Assembly (NCBI GenBank): GCA_905160935.1
Contig: CAJHZI010000518.1
Span: 934,501-998,500 of the forward strand
DNA from: Enchytraeus crypticus
Taxonomy: Eukaryota; Annelida; Clitellata; Enchytraeida; Enchytraeidae
DNA length: 64,000 nt
Reading direction: 5' to 3'
The position numbers and the translations under genes are program-made. The notes beneath the pieces are model-generated. The model was not told the origin of the DNA, made no database searches, and saw only the letters and a program-made list of their open reading frames with translations. Shown here one piece after another: positions 32,901 through 47,900 of this stretch. The first letter of the stretch is position 1; each line of letters starts with the position of its first letter.

Positions 32901-35900
32901 TCTTTTCTCAGTCAAATGTTCTGAGAAAGAATTAGTAGAGCCTGGACGTTCAGAAGACCTGGCCCGGTAGCTCCCTGCCTGCCTACTGCTCGAGTACAGC
33001 TCTCTGTAGTCCTGGCTGTGGAAGGGGGATCGTCTCGGGTTGGGCCACACGTCGGCGTGATGCTGCGTGAGGTTGGGGTCGTCAGGGGGGTAGGTGAGGG
33101 ACACCTCGATGAAGCGGGGACTGAGGTCTCGCTCGTACATGTAGCACTCGTCACAGTGCAGGCAGTGACCGTGGTCCTCGTCCTCCCCGCATGAGTCATA
33201 GGCGTCGTACGACTTCCCGTGGCCGATGAATCTCTTTCCCTTCACCTGCCGATGACGAGCGCTGCTGGATGACGCTGCTAGCAATAAACAACAAATTAAC
33301 AATTAAACTACGTTTAAAATCAATTTAACTTATAAACTCAAAACTTCCTACACCTTTCTATCGTACTTATCTAAGCATTGCTTTCATTCTTCCTTTACAT
33401 AGGCTTTGTTTTACTAATAATTATCTTCAAGCAGTCTCTTTATCTCATACACATTTTTGGAACAGTTAAGAAATTCTTTTTTTCGCTCCTTTTCATATGC
33501 AGCTCCCACCATTGGGAACTTTTTGCTATCTGATTTCCGCTCTTGATTTTCTGTTTCCATTTTCTCTAACAGGCTTAAAACACAACTTTTCTCGTCACTG
33601 TCGTCAGAGATACAGAGTTTCTACACTGACTTTTTTGGATCACTACAAGGCAAAATTTACAAACTTTTCTCTTTAATACATGGTCTGTATAAATCTTTAT
33701 GGTTAGTCAGTTTACAGCGATGTGTGCATCTTCTGAGGATGTTTCTTGACATCAACCTTAGAGTAGAAGAGGAGCTAAGAGTTTAGTATTTATTTGCTAT
33801 TTAGTCACAGCCAAAGTTTATGTACCAAGGAGGAGAGTGGGGGCTAAACCCCACAGCTTTTCTGCTCAGCCCCTCCATCTTTCAAACAAAATTCATTCCC
33901 TGCCATTAAACATGTAGAATTGTAAAGTAAATAATGTGAAGTATGATCCACAGTACGTAATTATATGACAATAAGAGGACTTTACCCTATTTGTGAACTT
34001 ATGTACTCATTACAGCAAACTCATTCGTATATTTATTAGGATTAATATTAATCGGTACTAAAACTGCATCAAGTTGTATTGACGCTAGTAAATCGTTTGC
34101 TAACAGTGCGGCGTTCTGCTAATCGCTTTGGTCAATAACTTAGCGTACTACTCGCACATGCTGTACTCGCTCGGGAGATTCAAGTGCTCGTTCGGCTCCT
34201 TGTGCACAATTCAGATTACATCTATCACCCCCACATCCCAATTGCAAGAGCCTAGTTGCAATCCAGATATACACGTGTATAACCTAAACCAGAAAAATTT
34301 CATCTTCAGACTAAAGCCGATATAATACTTCTATCTGTCAATGATTAATTATTGACATAAATTTTGATTAACGAGAGATTTAATTAAGATCAAATCAACA
34401 CTTCATGTGTTACACTATTAAGAGACATTATCACCTATCAGTAGTACGCCATAGATAAGCAACATTGCGAGATCCTACCGTGTTGTGCCCGCATTCCTCG
34501 CCAGCCATCCTGCTTGGCTCGTTGATCTCTTGCTAGGAAATCGTCGAAACTCTCAGTGCCAAAACTTTCTCCATCAAAATATCTATTGTCACCGGCTCGT
34601 AGGTGTGAGTCTGCGCTTATCGGACCATCTCCGTGAAGTGGCTTAATATGTCGCATCTTTGGAGGTCCGCCAGCAGTAGACCTTCTTGCCTCACTTTCTT
34701 CGTCCGAGCCAATCGGTCGAAAAGGTGACGTCGGGTCAACGTAGCGTGGACAGCAGTCAGAATGCTGACCGATGGAATGAGCACCGACATGGCTGCCGCA
34801 GTGCAGACATTCTCCGTAGTCTTCATCATTAGATAGGTATGGATTGTGGTATTTCTTAAATGTGTGTCTCCTCATCGTGGCTTGTGGCCTGTGACCATGA
34901 CGTCTTCTGTCTGCACCTGCGAAAACATGAATACCATGTACAGTTAGTCCGTGTTCTTGTTGTTTAGCTGGAAAAAATTCCAAACGTGACACCTAATCTT
35001 ATCCTTCCAAAGGTTTTGGAGTCCAGTTTCGTTCGAGCTATACAGTAGAATTTGCAAAAATTATAATTAGGGTCAGAGATACAAAAACATTTACAACCAT
35101 TATCAGACAGATAGGAAATATTGCGAAAATAAATTCCGGTTCATAATACTAAACAATATAAATAAAAATAATATATTACTAAAAACTTTTAAAAAATTCT
35201 GGAATTAAAACGATACTACTACTAGACCAACAGCCTAAGCAAAACTCTGTCAATATTTAATACTGAAAATGTATGTCAGTATAATCGCTCTCTAGCCTCT
35301 AGGATTTAAGCAATATTAAGAAAGCAAAATATAATTGTAACAAAGGTATAAATTGGAACGACAGCATTATTCAAACATACCTGTTATAAAGAGACTACTT
35401 AAAAATCTTACATTTTTTATTTGTCTAAATATTCTAAACGACACTTCATCTCAAACAAAAGTTGACTAGAAAGGGTCTGCTTCCACCCCGATTAACAATG
35501 CGCCCACTATGACCTGAGGAATACAAGATACTTCGTTATTTTCCTTAGTGATTGCATTCGTGACACTTTTTTGACACTCATGTAATTCTCATACAGTTTA
35601 ATATAATCAATTGGACTATTCACAAGAAGCAGTCGAATCAAATAATAATAATTAGTAAAATTCTTACGCCTAGCAGTTGGCCTATGCAGTGAGGATCGTC
35701 CAGTGCTATCGCCATCTCTGTATTTGTCAACATAAGCACTGTCGTAGTCGCCTCTTCTAACATATCTGCTGTCATCAGATCCATATCCTTCTGCATCCTG
35801 CTCATTCGTTATGGATTCATCTCCAGGATAGTGCAGTGGTTTAATAGCTCGACGTCTTGGAGATGTTCCAAGATGGGATAGTTCCAGATCACCTTCCTCA

Positions 35901-38900
35901 TCAGATCCAATTCTATCAATAGCCCGAGAATCATCAACATATCTGGGACAGCAGTCAGCGTGTTTACCGGACCCATGTTCTCCTGGGTGCTTCTTACAGT
36001 GAGGACAATCTTCATCTTCTCCGTGTGAGTCATATGGATCATAAGATTTCTTGTAGTACTTTCTGCTCGTAGGTCGAGAAGATCTTCTTCTATCGCGCTG
36101 ACTGAGACCTGAAAACATAAATTATAGATGATCAATTATACGCAAAAAAGCCTATTATTACAGCTAGTGAGATTTCGCAAAGATGCTGCTAACTTGTAGA
36201 AATCATTACCTTAGACTTACACATAGCAATACATACAATAACATTTTCTGCCTCATGAGTATCTTCATGTAAAGCAAAATCTAAATGAATAGTTTCCAAG
36301 AAAAGTAAACATATTAAACCAAAGCCAACAAACTTAATTTGGGAATACAATAAAGGAGTATAAATGCTGTTTCAATGCACATTTTAACGAAACGTAATAG
36401 CATAAAAGACTGAATTAAATCTTTTTGCAAAGGAATTCTAATGGAAAATTAATGATTGGCTGAAGATGGAGACCGGGTTTTTAGGGTTTAGACTCAAAAT
36501 GAGTAAACGCGGGGTTTGCATCGTGACTGAATTTCTTTCTACAACAAACTGAGTTACGCTCAGCTTTGAGCTTTCCTTTCTAATCTTAAACAAATTGAGC
36601 ATAACATCCGAAAACACAAAACTAGAATAATTTCATCAATTGTATTGCTAAACGTAATTCTAGTTGAGTGACACGAATTTATTCGATTACACCAGCACAC
36701 TAGTCCCCAGACAAAGTTATTTCCAAGTAAATGTCCTGTCAGTAAATATATTTCAGCAAAAAATATTTTAGCCAAATCATATTAGTAAATTAATATTTTA
36801 GAATATCAAACATGCTATTTCTTGTAATATCTAACTTCTTAGTATTCCTAATTCAAGCAGAAAGATCTAATTGCAATTGACTTATAGTTCTCTCGCAGAG
36901 ACTCTGAGAACATTTATATAGACAATCTATTTATTCTTGATAAAGGTAGTAAGTATTTCAGTCTCACAAATTTCAAGTGAATAACGTCCAACATTAAGTA
37001 ACACCTTAAATTAATTTTGAAAATATACAATCTGTTATTTGTTTCAATAATCTACATTACGTTACAATACTTTAATACTTTAATACTTTAAAACTATAAT
37101 ACGTTACAATATGACTGTTGCGCAAAAGTAATAGTAGTATAAGTCGTATTTGAAGTATCAAAAAAGTACTACAGATATGGAAATGAATATCTTCACAGAT
37201 ATGAAAATATTTATTTAAATTTGTGCTGCAAATAAGTATAATGCAAACTAGTAATCTCTTGTAAATGGTACACAAAGCATGACTAACGTTGAGCTCTGGC
37301 AATATGGCGCTGATTGTAAGAATCTCGAGTCGAACGAGCACCCATCCCAGACACAATATCACCAGCTTCATCATCAAAACTAGCATCACTTCTTCGCCCA
37401 ATCAAATCTTGTTCAGTCGATATAGATTCATCTCCATGATAGTGCAGTGGCTTAATAGCTCGACGCCTAGGAGATGTTCCAAGATGGGATAGTTCCAGAT
37501 CACCTTCCTCATCAGATCCAATTCTATCAACAGCCTGAGAATCATCAACATATCTGGGACAGCAGTCAGCGTGTTTACCAGACCCATGTTCTCCTGGGTG
37601 CTTCTTACAGTGAGGACAATCTTCATCTTCTTCTCCGTGTGAGTCATATGGATCATAAGATTTCTTGTAGTATTTTCTGCTCGTAGGTCGAGATGATCTT
37701 CGTCTTCCTCTAAATGATCGTCCTGTAAATGTACACATAATTAGCCAATATAAACATAAAACTATATCATATATACTTAAATCTAACAACAAACTGTTCC
37801 TGATATCCATCTCATATGAAGAACCAGACGTTAAATCCTCTTTGTTCTAATGACTAGAAAAGAAATTGAATGGAACACGTAGCAAGTAGTTTTTTAAATG
37901 ATAAACATTTGTGAATGTACTCTTCGAAAAGAGTTGTGTATACAATACAGACCTAAACTAAATCCGTAAACTGGATCTCTAACAAGTTGACAATTCACAT
38001 TTACTCAATTATCACAATTACCGATAATCCCGATTTGAAACATCTTATTTTAAAGACGTTACTAATTATTAATGCCCAGAATTGAAAAATTACCACCTGC
38101 TATAATATGGCACAAGTTCGAATATCAGTTGAATTTTCATGGATGTTTTCTAATAACTAATTGATAATAATTGTTAAAATATAAATTCAGGCTTTCCAGA
38201 GTCGTGCTAGGTTAGACATTGAGGTAATTAAAATCAATAAACTTTGAAGAATTCCTACATAATGACTAAAATTTAGAGCTGTACGACTTTAAATAACAGA
38301 TTTGATACATATTAAGTCAATTTGTAATGTCATTTGTTTAGTAGACTATTCATATGGCAATCTAGACGAGTGCGTCCATAAAATCCAATCATAACTGGTA
38401 TCACCAAAAACAATGGAAGTCCCTACGGGACCCTCTCATGATTGCATTGAGCTATATAATCCTGCTATTAATATACAATCTAAAAGCTCTCTGCAATGTG
38501 ATAATAGTGCACTGCCTACTGGTAGGTCCCTGGTATATAACGCCTCCACGCTTCTCTGTCTTCCGCTTTCCTAAATGCTAAAGATGATAATTTTAACGAT
38601 ATTTTCTTGTCCTATTTGACACGTCATTACACAAGTACACTTTGGTCAGATAACCTTTATACACTTTACATAATGAAGAATTGAAAGCAGTACAGGGGGA
38701 AGAGAATGTAGGAGTAACTGCAATGTGTTATCCTGCATTTTGAATGAGATAATAGTGTGCAGGTTGAGCAACTAGCATACTAGGAACTTGACTTTATTAG
38801 TTTAAAACACAGAATTAAACAGTACGGTTCATGCGATAACAATAATTTAATTGATGACCATCAAGTAATGGCAGATCTGTCAAAATGTAGGATGTTAATG

Positions 38901-41900
38901 ATTAGAGCAAAAACCCTTGCTTACCACTTGCTCTGATGATATGACGTCTGTTTCCAGCTTGCTCGGATTGTACTACTGACATACTCTCATCCATTCCTCC
39001 GTATGATCCCTCATCACCATACTGATACAATCCTTCATCCTGTTCGTTCGTTATGGATTCATCTCCAGGATAGTGGAGTGGTTTAATAGCTCGACGTCTT
39101 GGAGATGTTCCAAGATGGGATAGTTCCAGATCACCTTCCTCATCAGATCCAATTCTATCAACAGCCTGAGAATCATCAACATATCTGGGACAGCAGTCAG
39201 CGTGTTTACCGGACCCATGTTCTCCTGGATGCTTCTTACAGTGAGGACAATCTTCATCTTCTTCTCCGTGTGAGTCATATGGATCATAAGATTTCTTGTA
39301 GTACTTTCTGCTCGCAGGTCGAGAAGATCTCTTTCTTCCTCTATATGATCGTCCTGAAAGAAAGAAAACGTTTAACCTAATTATGTAAAACGGTATGACC
39401 ATGAGACTCGTAAAATTTATCTCTTAAATATTTAACTTAGTTATACTTAGAAAGCTAGAAGACTTCAACTACAATGAATAACATATAGCGAGTTTACCGG
39501 AGCAATCGGACCTATGGGGTCATATGGCAAAATATATACACATTCCTCCTATGTTTCGTGTTGATTTCAAATATGCTCAAAACTTTGTTCTAACACGTCA
39601 AGTGTTTGAGATATATGCAAAAATTTAATTTAACTATAATTGCTCCTTATTGCGGTAGTACGCACGCATAGTTGCAAATAAATTCATTACTGAAATTTAA
39701 CGATATGTCAAAAACAATCTGAAAAGTCAAAAATTAGTGTTCTGTAGAATATATAATAGTTTCAAGACATTGTATTAATTTATCGTATCTATTTTGGTAT
39801 CTGTTCAGATACTTAATGGGCACCTCTCATAGTAAAACTTCTTCGCCATTTCTAAGTAAAACTAATGGACTCCACCACGATTCCAAGATGAATATCAGAA
39901 GGTCATGAACCCCAGAATTTATCTGCATAACGTGTGATAGTAACTCGTGCTATAAGTTACTAACATGGTGAATGGGTTCATTAAGCATCTCTGTGATGGG
40001 ATCGTTTATATCACGATAGATGGAGTGTCGCGTAGTTAATTCCGGCTGTAGGAAGCTTCAAAGAGATGTTTTAAACGCTCCATAAAAAATATAAGGTAAG
40101 GCAAGGCTAATGTTGACGTCAGTTTCCTCACTCGAAAGTGATGTCAGTGACGCGCGAGCCCAGGATTTGAACCTCGCAGGATTTGATTCGCGGTCGAGTA
40201 TCTTACCGACATCGCAGCTGGCTCCAGCCAGTGGCGGATAAAAGAAACAGAAAGAAAAAAAAGTATAACAAGTAAGAAAGTATAAAAGAAAGTCATCACC
40301 AAAAAGATTCAAGCCAAACACACCATAAATATAGAAGGCATCAAATGCTGTATACTAAATTAGAAACTAAACAGATAATCAGGAAGAGGGTCTACTTTAA
40401 CTACTTTAATGTCAAACATCACCCAGAGCCTTCTGGATCACAACATTTTGCACAGTAGCTAGAGAACAATTTTAATTGCATGCATAATTACTATACGCAC
40501 CACTTGCTCTGATGATATGACGCCTGTTTCCAGCTTGCTCGGATTGTACTACTGACATACTCTCATCCACTCCTCCGTATGATCCCTCATCACCATACGG
40601 ATACAATCCTTCATTCTGCTCGTTCGTTACGGATTCATCTTCAGGATAGTGCAGTGGTTTAATAGCCCGACGTCTAGGAGACGTTCCAAGATGGGATAGT
40701 TCCAGATCACCTTCCTCATCAGATCCAATTCTATCAACAGCCTGAGAATCATCAACATATCTGGGACAGCAGTCAGCGTGTTTACCGGACCCATGTTCTC
40801 CTGGGTGCTTCTTACAGTGAGGACAATCTTCATCTTCTTCTCCGTGTGAATCATACGGGTCATAAGATTTCTTGTAGTACTTTTTGCTAACAGGTCGAGA
40901 TGATCTTCTTCTTCCTCTATATGATCGTCCTAAAATAGATGATTAAGTTGGAATCTATACATATAAAATTATCTTCATTTTTTCCATTGTCAATGGTACC
41001 AGTTACAGCAGGTCAAGAATTTCAGGTCTTACTGTATTCATTAGACAAACAGTGTTATAGTATTTAACAAAATATTTTTAGTATAAAAAGACTCAGCAAT
41101 ATATTTATGGATAGAATCTTCACTGAATTCAGACCGGCATCAGTATTATGATCTCTCTCTTAGTGCACTGTCTACTGGCAGGTCCATGGTTTATAACGCC
41201 TCCACTCTTCTCTTTCTTCCGCTTTCCTCTTCATTTACACACATGACTGGTCTTTAAATCATCTAATATACTTATTCTCAGCTTGCCTCCGCCTCTTTTT
41301 CCTTCCATTCTACCTTCCTTGACCTCTTTTAACAGACCTCCCTCCCTTAGAATGCGTTCTATCCAACCGCTCTTCCTATTTCTAAATACATTTATCAACT
41401 GTCTATCTTTACTAACTCTCTCCATAACTTCCTCATTTATAACCTTTTGAGTCCAGCGAAAAGTTTCATCTCCATTCTTTTCCAAATCCACATTTCCAAT
41501 GCCTCTAGTTTCCTAATATCTTCCTTCCTTACGGTCCATGTTTCACATCCATACAATAGCGTGGTCCAAACCAAAGTTTTCACTATCTTTATCTTTTATT
41601 ATTAACTTTATCTTTATTTATTTAGTATTGTGATACCAAACGATAAACGCTCAAAAATAATATTCCAGAACAATATTAGAAGTAAAACAATGCTTACTCT
41701 AACAAACAATGCATAACGGCCCACTTTAGATGAAGACTATCTACATCTAAGCAATTTTACCAATAAATAATGGATGAAAAAGCAGACATTAACTATACAT
41801 ACATTAACAGACATTAACTAGACATTAGCAAATAAAATTCATTAAGTCTCATTATTTCGGAAAATGTCTGTAATACATGCAAATTCATGAGTACCATTCA

Positions 41901-44900
41901 CAGGATAGTTTTAAAAATTCAGCAGGCATATCACAAATCCGTTTGACAAAAATATCACATCCTATTTGCGTATCAATTACACTAATTCTCTCAAGGAACG
42001 TTACGAACATAATATAGTGATATCTTACAATGCCTGATTGTGGTAGTTTTGTATGGGTTCGCGAAAAATAACATACGTTAAATTTATACTAGTATATGAT
42101 AAACATTTTACAATATTTTAACATTTATAATTAGCAAGCCTACTAAAAATTAACCAGATCGCATTCACATCCGGCAAAAATCAGCACACTTATAGCATAT
42201 ATAGTGGTAATCGATATCCGAGCCAGTATTTGCAATGTTTATCATGGCCAATTTCAAAAGATAAATCAAAAGAATAATAAAAATAATAAAATTAAAATAA
42301 TATAATAATAATAAAGGATAATCACTTCATTATTTGAAGTCTTTAACACTTTTAGTTCATAACTTCTCACACAACCGTACTTTAAAAATTTCGGGTTTCT
42401 GTGACCATTTAGAGTAACTGCAATTCAAATTTCAGCTACTATTCTTGGAATAATATAAATATTAACTGTGCTAACAAGAAAGCCATACCAAAAACCTTTA
42501 AAATTGATTAAGTCCTAAAATAGATTTTATTAACTGTACAAACCACTTGCTCTGATGATATGACGTCTGTCTCCAGCTTGCTCGGATTGTACTACTGACA
42601 TACTCTCGTCCACTCCTCCGTATGATCCCTCATCACCATACTGATACAATCCTTCATCCTGTTCGTTCGCTATGGATTCGTCTCCAGGATAGTGCAGTGG
42701 TTTAATAGCCCGACGTCTAGGAGATTTTCCAAGATGGGATACTTCCAGATCACCTTCCTCATCAGATCCAATTCTATCAATAGCCTGAGAATCATCAACA
42801 TATCTGGGACAGCAGTCAGCGTGTTTACCAGACCCATGTTCTCCTGGGTGCTTCTTACAGTGAGGACAATCTTCATCTTCTTCCCCGTGTGAGTCATATG
42901 GATCATAAGATTTCTTGTAGTACTTTCTGCTCGTAGGTCGAGAAGCTCTTCTTCTTCCTCTGTATGATCGTCCTACAGGAATAAAAAATTAAACAGTAAT
43001 ATTCTATGTTTTATACAATTCATCTCCTTTATTACTGTCAGTTACTTCTAGTTGGAGATTACCACCATAACCCAAGGAGTCATGAATGACTATGTTCAAT
43101 TTAATTTAATTTTTAAAGATTCATTTTGGTTGCACACATGAGAGACGAACGTGCTACTGTGTCTTTGCATAAGTTACTGAGTTTTGTACTTTTCATTCTT
43201 TTCTTCTTTCCATGGCTACTAATAGTTGTGCCATATAAATGATACACTGCAATCTGCGCCGCTTAAGAATAACCTTTCAAAACTTTGTGATTTTTATTCA
43301 ATCCAGCAAGCACTCGGTCTTCCAAGGTGGTCGCTCATCCATGTGCTAGCCGTTCCTTGTGTTGCTTAAATTCGGTTCCATGCGCACGTTAAACCAAATG
43401 CGCTAACCCAACTCTGACTTTTTATAATCACTATGATATTTTATACACAAATGAATATGCAAATCTAAAATTATTCAAAATAAATTCAAGTTGCGTTAGA
43501 TGATAGAATTTAGTAAAATTTCTAAACTCTCTTAGTTTATACGGAAGTAAACACATTGCATAGAGTGAATTTCCATAAAAGGAAAAGGATAGAAATACGT
43601 GGTCGAGTAATGTGCTATGAAACTAACATTTGATAATACACTAGAGTGATACAATTATTGTCGCAAATTAGAATGAAAAGTATTATTATCCGTCCAAAAC
43701 TTTCAAGGTTTTTACATTTTCTTTCACAATAAGTGGCGTAGAAAATTAAATTGAGCTACTTTTATTAAAAGCACTGAGAAAAAGACTTACAGACTTAATG
43801 AAGAGAATTTATTAGCTAGAGGCTGGATGTAACCTTTAATACGACTATTTTTGGTAAAATTTATTAGATAATCTCTAGTGTAATATAATATCATAAAGGA
43901 AAATGGTAATGGAACTAATTTACCTTTCTAAATATTATACGAGGGTCTAACCCTTGGTATATCACTTAATCGTGTTAATCTACGGTTATGGAGGAAATAT
44001 GCTTACTCATAAGGTGTTATAAATATGCTTGCTCTATGGCGTTCTAACCCTAGTATAGGTATTGGAACTAATTTAGTGTGGAAGCTAACCTATGTGTATG
44101 TCCTAAGCCAACAGTATACACATAAGTCCATTTTCTAATTTAAATTATACCTTCATAACAAATATACAGGTATACAAAAGTAAACAACAAATGTCAAACG
44201 TGTTACTGTTCATCGATATAACTTCTACTTACTGTTCAATTTTCAGTTTCTCTCTTAATTACAAAGTTACTCACTTACTTAATACTTAAGTTACCTTACC
44301 TCTGCTATGCTTACGTTTCTGTTAAAGAGGAGACTAAGACAGAAGAAGATAGAATAGAATAGAAAAAGACTTACAGCCTCGTAAAGACTTAAAGAGACCC
44401 TCAACTCATTTGCAAGCAGTTTATATACTGTACATATACATCCTACAGACGCTAAATAATTACTAGAGAGCAGGCATACATGCAGACTAATAGATACAGC
44501 TACAAGTAACGCTACTAATTCAAATTACTGAAAGAAAGTCACAGGCAAAGGTTATCATTTGAAATGAGAATTAACTCGACTTCATTATGGAATGTGTTCT
44601 ACTTCCATAAAAGCTAATTATAAGATAGAGATCAAACTACACAACAACATGGAATATGCCGAAACCGACGTAAATATACGATTCTACTACCCCAGCAGCC
44701 AAGCAGTAGCTTAATACATTCTTTTGACTGAGTCACTATTATCTAATCGTGCTAGTGCAGGCCTATACACCAATGCGGAAGAATACATAATAAACTAAAT
44801 GATAAAAGCAGTAGACTCAAAATACTAAAAATAAAGGTTAATCAACTATTATCAACTGTTTCCTCGCAAATAAATGACGCCTAGAGCAGTCCTGCGGCGC

Positions 44901-47900
44901 TTATCACTTCATAAGGTGAGCTTCTAAACAGAATAGAATGAATGTGAATTATGATAACAAGAAATTCATACCAAAGGCATTTAAAATTGATCAAACCCTA
45001 AATAGATTTTATTAACTGTACACACCACTTGCTCTGATGATATGACGTCTGTTTCCAGCTTGCTCGGATTGTACTACTGACATACTCTCATCCACTCCTC
45101 CGTATGATCCCTCATCACCATACTGATACAATCCTTCATCCTGTTCGTTCGTTATGGATTCATCTCCAGGATAGTGGAGTGGTTTAATAGCTCGACGTCT
45201 AGGAGATGTTCCAAGATGGGATAGTTCCAGATCACCTTCCTCATCAGATCCAATTCTATCAACAGCCTGAGAATCATCAACATATCTGGGACAGCAGTCA
45301 GCGTGTTTACCGGACCCATGTTCTCCTGGATGCTTCTTACAGTGAGGACAATCTTCATCTTCTTCTCCGTGTGAGTCATATGGATCATAAGATTTCTTGT
45401 AGTACCTTCTGCTGACAGACTGCGATGATCTTCTTTTACCCCTCTGTGATCGTCCTGCAAAATAAATTGTAAATCAGCAGACTAAGTTGAGCTATTGCTA
45501 TAACAACGCTAGAGCAATACAGCTCTCATTACCCACGACGTTGTGTCCGACAATTTCAGAACATACCAAACTTAAACTAAGTAAATCAGAAGAGAAGACA
45601 ATGGAGCAAGAATAGAGAAATGCAAAGATTAACCACCTCAGATGCCATATTATCTCAAACTATATTCTTGATTAGAGTCTGGTGAATTATAACCCTTGTG
45701 ATAGAATAAACTTGTTGGACAGTGGTATGCTACTGTAAGCAAAGAAATGCTACAGTTCTATTGTTCTATTTTATTATTCTATTCTTCTATTACTATTTAA
45801 TTTCATTATTTTATTTATATTATTGTTCTATTATTCTATTTGCTATTTTAAGCAAAGATGTAAGTAAAGATTTGAATACAAATATGTGCAAAACCTTTAA
45901 CACTAATACCCCAGAAATGCTACTTCGAAGACTTTTTGTAGTGATCAGGTACCGATAGACGGCAAATAAATGAGTACATGCAATGATGACAATGAGAAAC
46001 ATTAGATGAAAAAGTTTCATACCATGGAACTGCAGTCAAGCAATAAACCGAGAGAGAAAGAGAATGGAGAGAAGGACAGAGAGAGAGAGATAGAGAGATA
46101 GAGAGAGAGAGAGATAGGCCAATATCTAACAGAAGCCAATTAAATACATATTTATTATAAATCAAAATATTAAGAATTACAAGTGCCTGAAAAATGCTGT
46201 AAGATTTTCTAAACTTGAATAACTGAGGTCCAGAAAGTTTACATAAAGTAAGACTAAGGCTCACACTAAAGTAGGACCAGCCTAACATGAAGCCAAATTA
46301 ATTTGTTAGATCTAGACTACATTAATTCTGGACAAATATCGATAAAGATCATGTTAGGTTTTACATTTTGTGTAGATAGTTTGAGATTGCCAGAGGTATA
46401 AATTACTTTTCATGATTAATTACTAACGTATTGTATGCCCCGATAAAAACCAAATTCCTCTAAAAAAGGTACGCATAGCAAATATCTTAAGTGTAGATAT
46501 TAGATAAAGTGCATTATTAAGTGTAGATGTAAGATAAATATTTCAAGTGTAGATATTAGATTTTAAGTGTAGATATTACAAAAATGCAAATTAAAAGTTA
46601 GAATAAATAGTAGCTCTGAAGACCTCTCATGGCTCGAGTTCTCTTAGACAGGCTAGTACCAAGCATCTGGGATTCAGTCATCGACTCTTCATCAAAGGTT
46701 CGCATTCCCATACCCGCACTATCGTCATGCATCTCCGAATCATCTTCTATATCTGCCTTCTTTCTTCTCTCGTAGGAAAGAGGTCGTATACTTCTTTGCT
46801 TGGGCATATTTCCTCCAATGAAGCTCATCGAAAGTTCATCGTCCTGAACTGACACATTGTTGAGCTCTTCATCATCAACATATCTGGGACAGCAGTCAGC
46901 GTGTTTACCGGACCCATGTTCTCCTGGGTGCTTCTTACAGTGAGGGCAATCTTCATCTTCTTCTCCGTGTGAGTCGTACGGATCATAAGATCTCTTGTAT
47001 CTGGCATTCTTGAATGCTTTTGAAACAGACTTCTGTTTTCTAGCACTTCTGGCACGAACTACACAAAAAGACAATTATCTTAGCGTGAGTTAGAATACAA
47101 ATTTTAAACTAAAAAAAGTCTAAAAAGATTGAAAAGTTGAACCCCATTCACAATATAATATCCTATAATAATGACATACTTTACATACTTTGACATACTT
47201 TCATGTCACTTCAAAACGCTAAAAATAAGATAATGACCTATAATTGTTATTATGGGAGCAAAAAGTACATTCGGAGTATTGAAGGAATAGAACACATCAT
47301 GTTTTTAATCAGGTAACGGAAGTAGATAAATAAAACTTTCGTTGAATGGTTAATCAGATAATTACGAAATACATGTTAATGCACAGTAATTCAATAGCTC
47401 ACTTCACGCTGTGAAGAGTGGACTGATTATCTGGATTTTGGAATTTGCACCGTTTTTGAACCTTCTTTATGCTCGCCGGCTTGATTTTGTCTCAATAGTG
47501 CTCGATTTTGTCAATGATGACTGTAGCACTCTAATTGTTGTTATGTTATGTTATGTTATGTGAAATAAGACTCGAGTACATCTCCGAACATATCAATGAA
47601 TTGACTCCGACTATACCATCCTTTGGTGGCGATGCAGCACTAGAGGAACGTTTAGTGCAGTGAAAATGAAAAATATTCATGAGATTTGCTTTAACTTATA
47701 ATTTAACTGAAAGGAATACATTCGAATTCGACCCTTCTGGATCGGTGCTACAAATAGTCTACCTGTCATACTGAGAAAATACAAATCTCACTCTCTCTCC
47801 ATTTTCCAAGTTTCAAAAAGCAACTTAAAATATTCTATTCGCTTGAACTTTTTAATACCTTGCCACCAATATGGCATAGGCGTAAAGTGATGTTTATATA

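Noticed and set aside
45206-45415. Plus-strand open frame (MFQDGIVPDHLPHQIQ...) repeated opposite the cassettes
   Set aside because: Antisense shadow of the same duplicated exons; no splice or motif support.
45152-45460. Minus-strand open frame starting MQDDHRGVKEDHRS, with sisters at 42,670, 40,627, 39,051, 37,402 and 35,809
   Set aside because: It is the +1 frame of the cassette exons. It is conserved only because the DNA was duplicated; the true frame has matching splice phases, the Cys/His motif and homologues in diverged cassettes.
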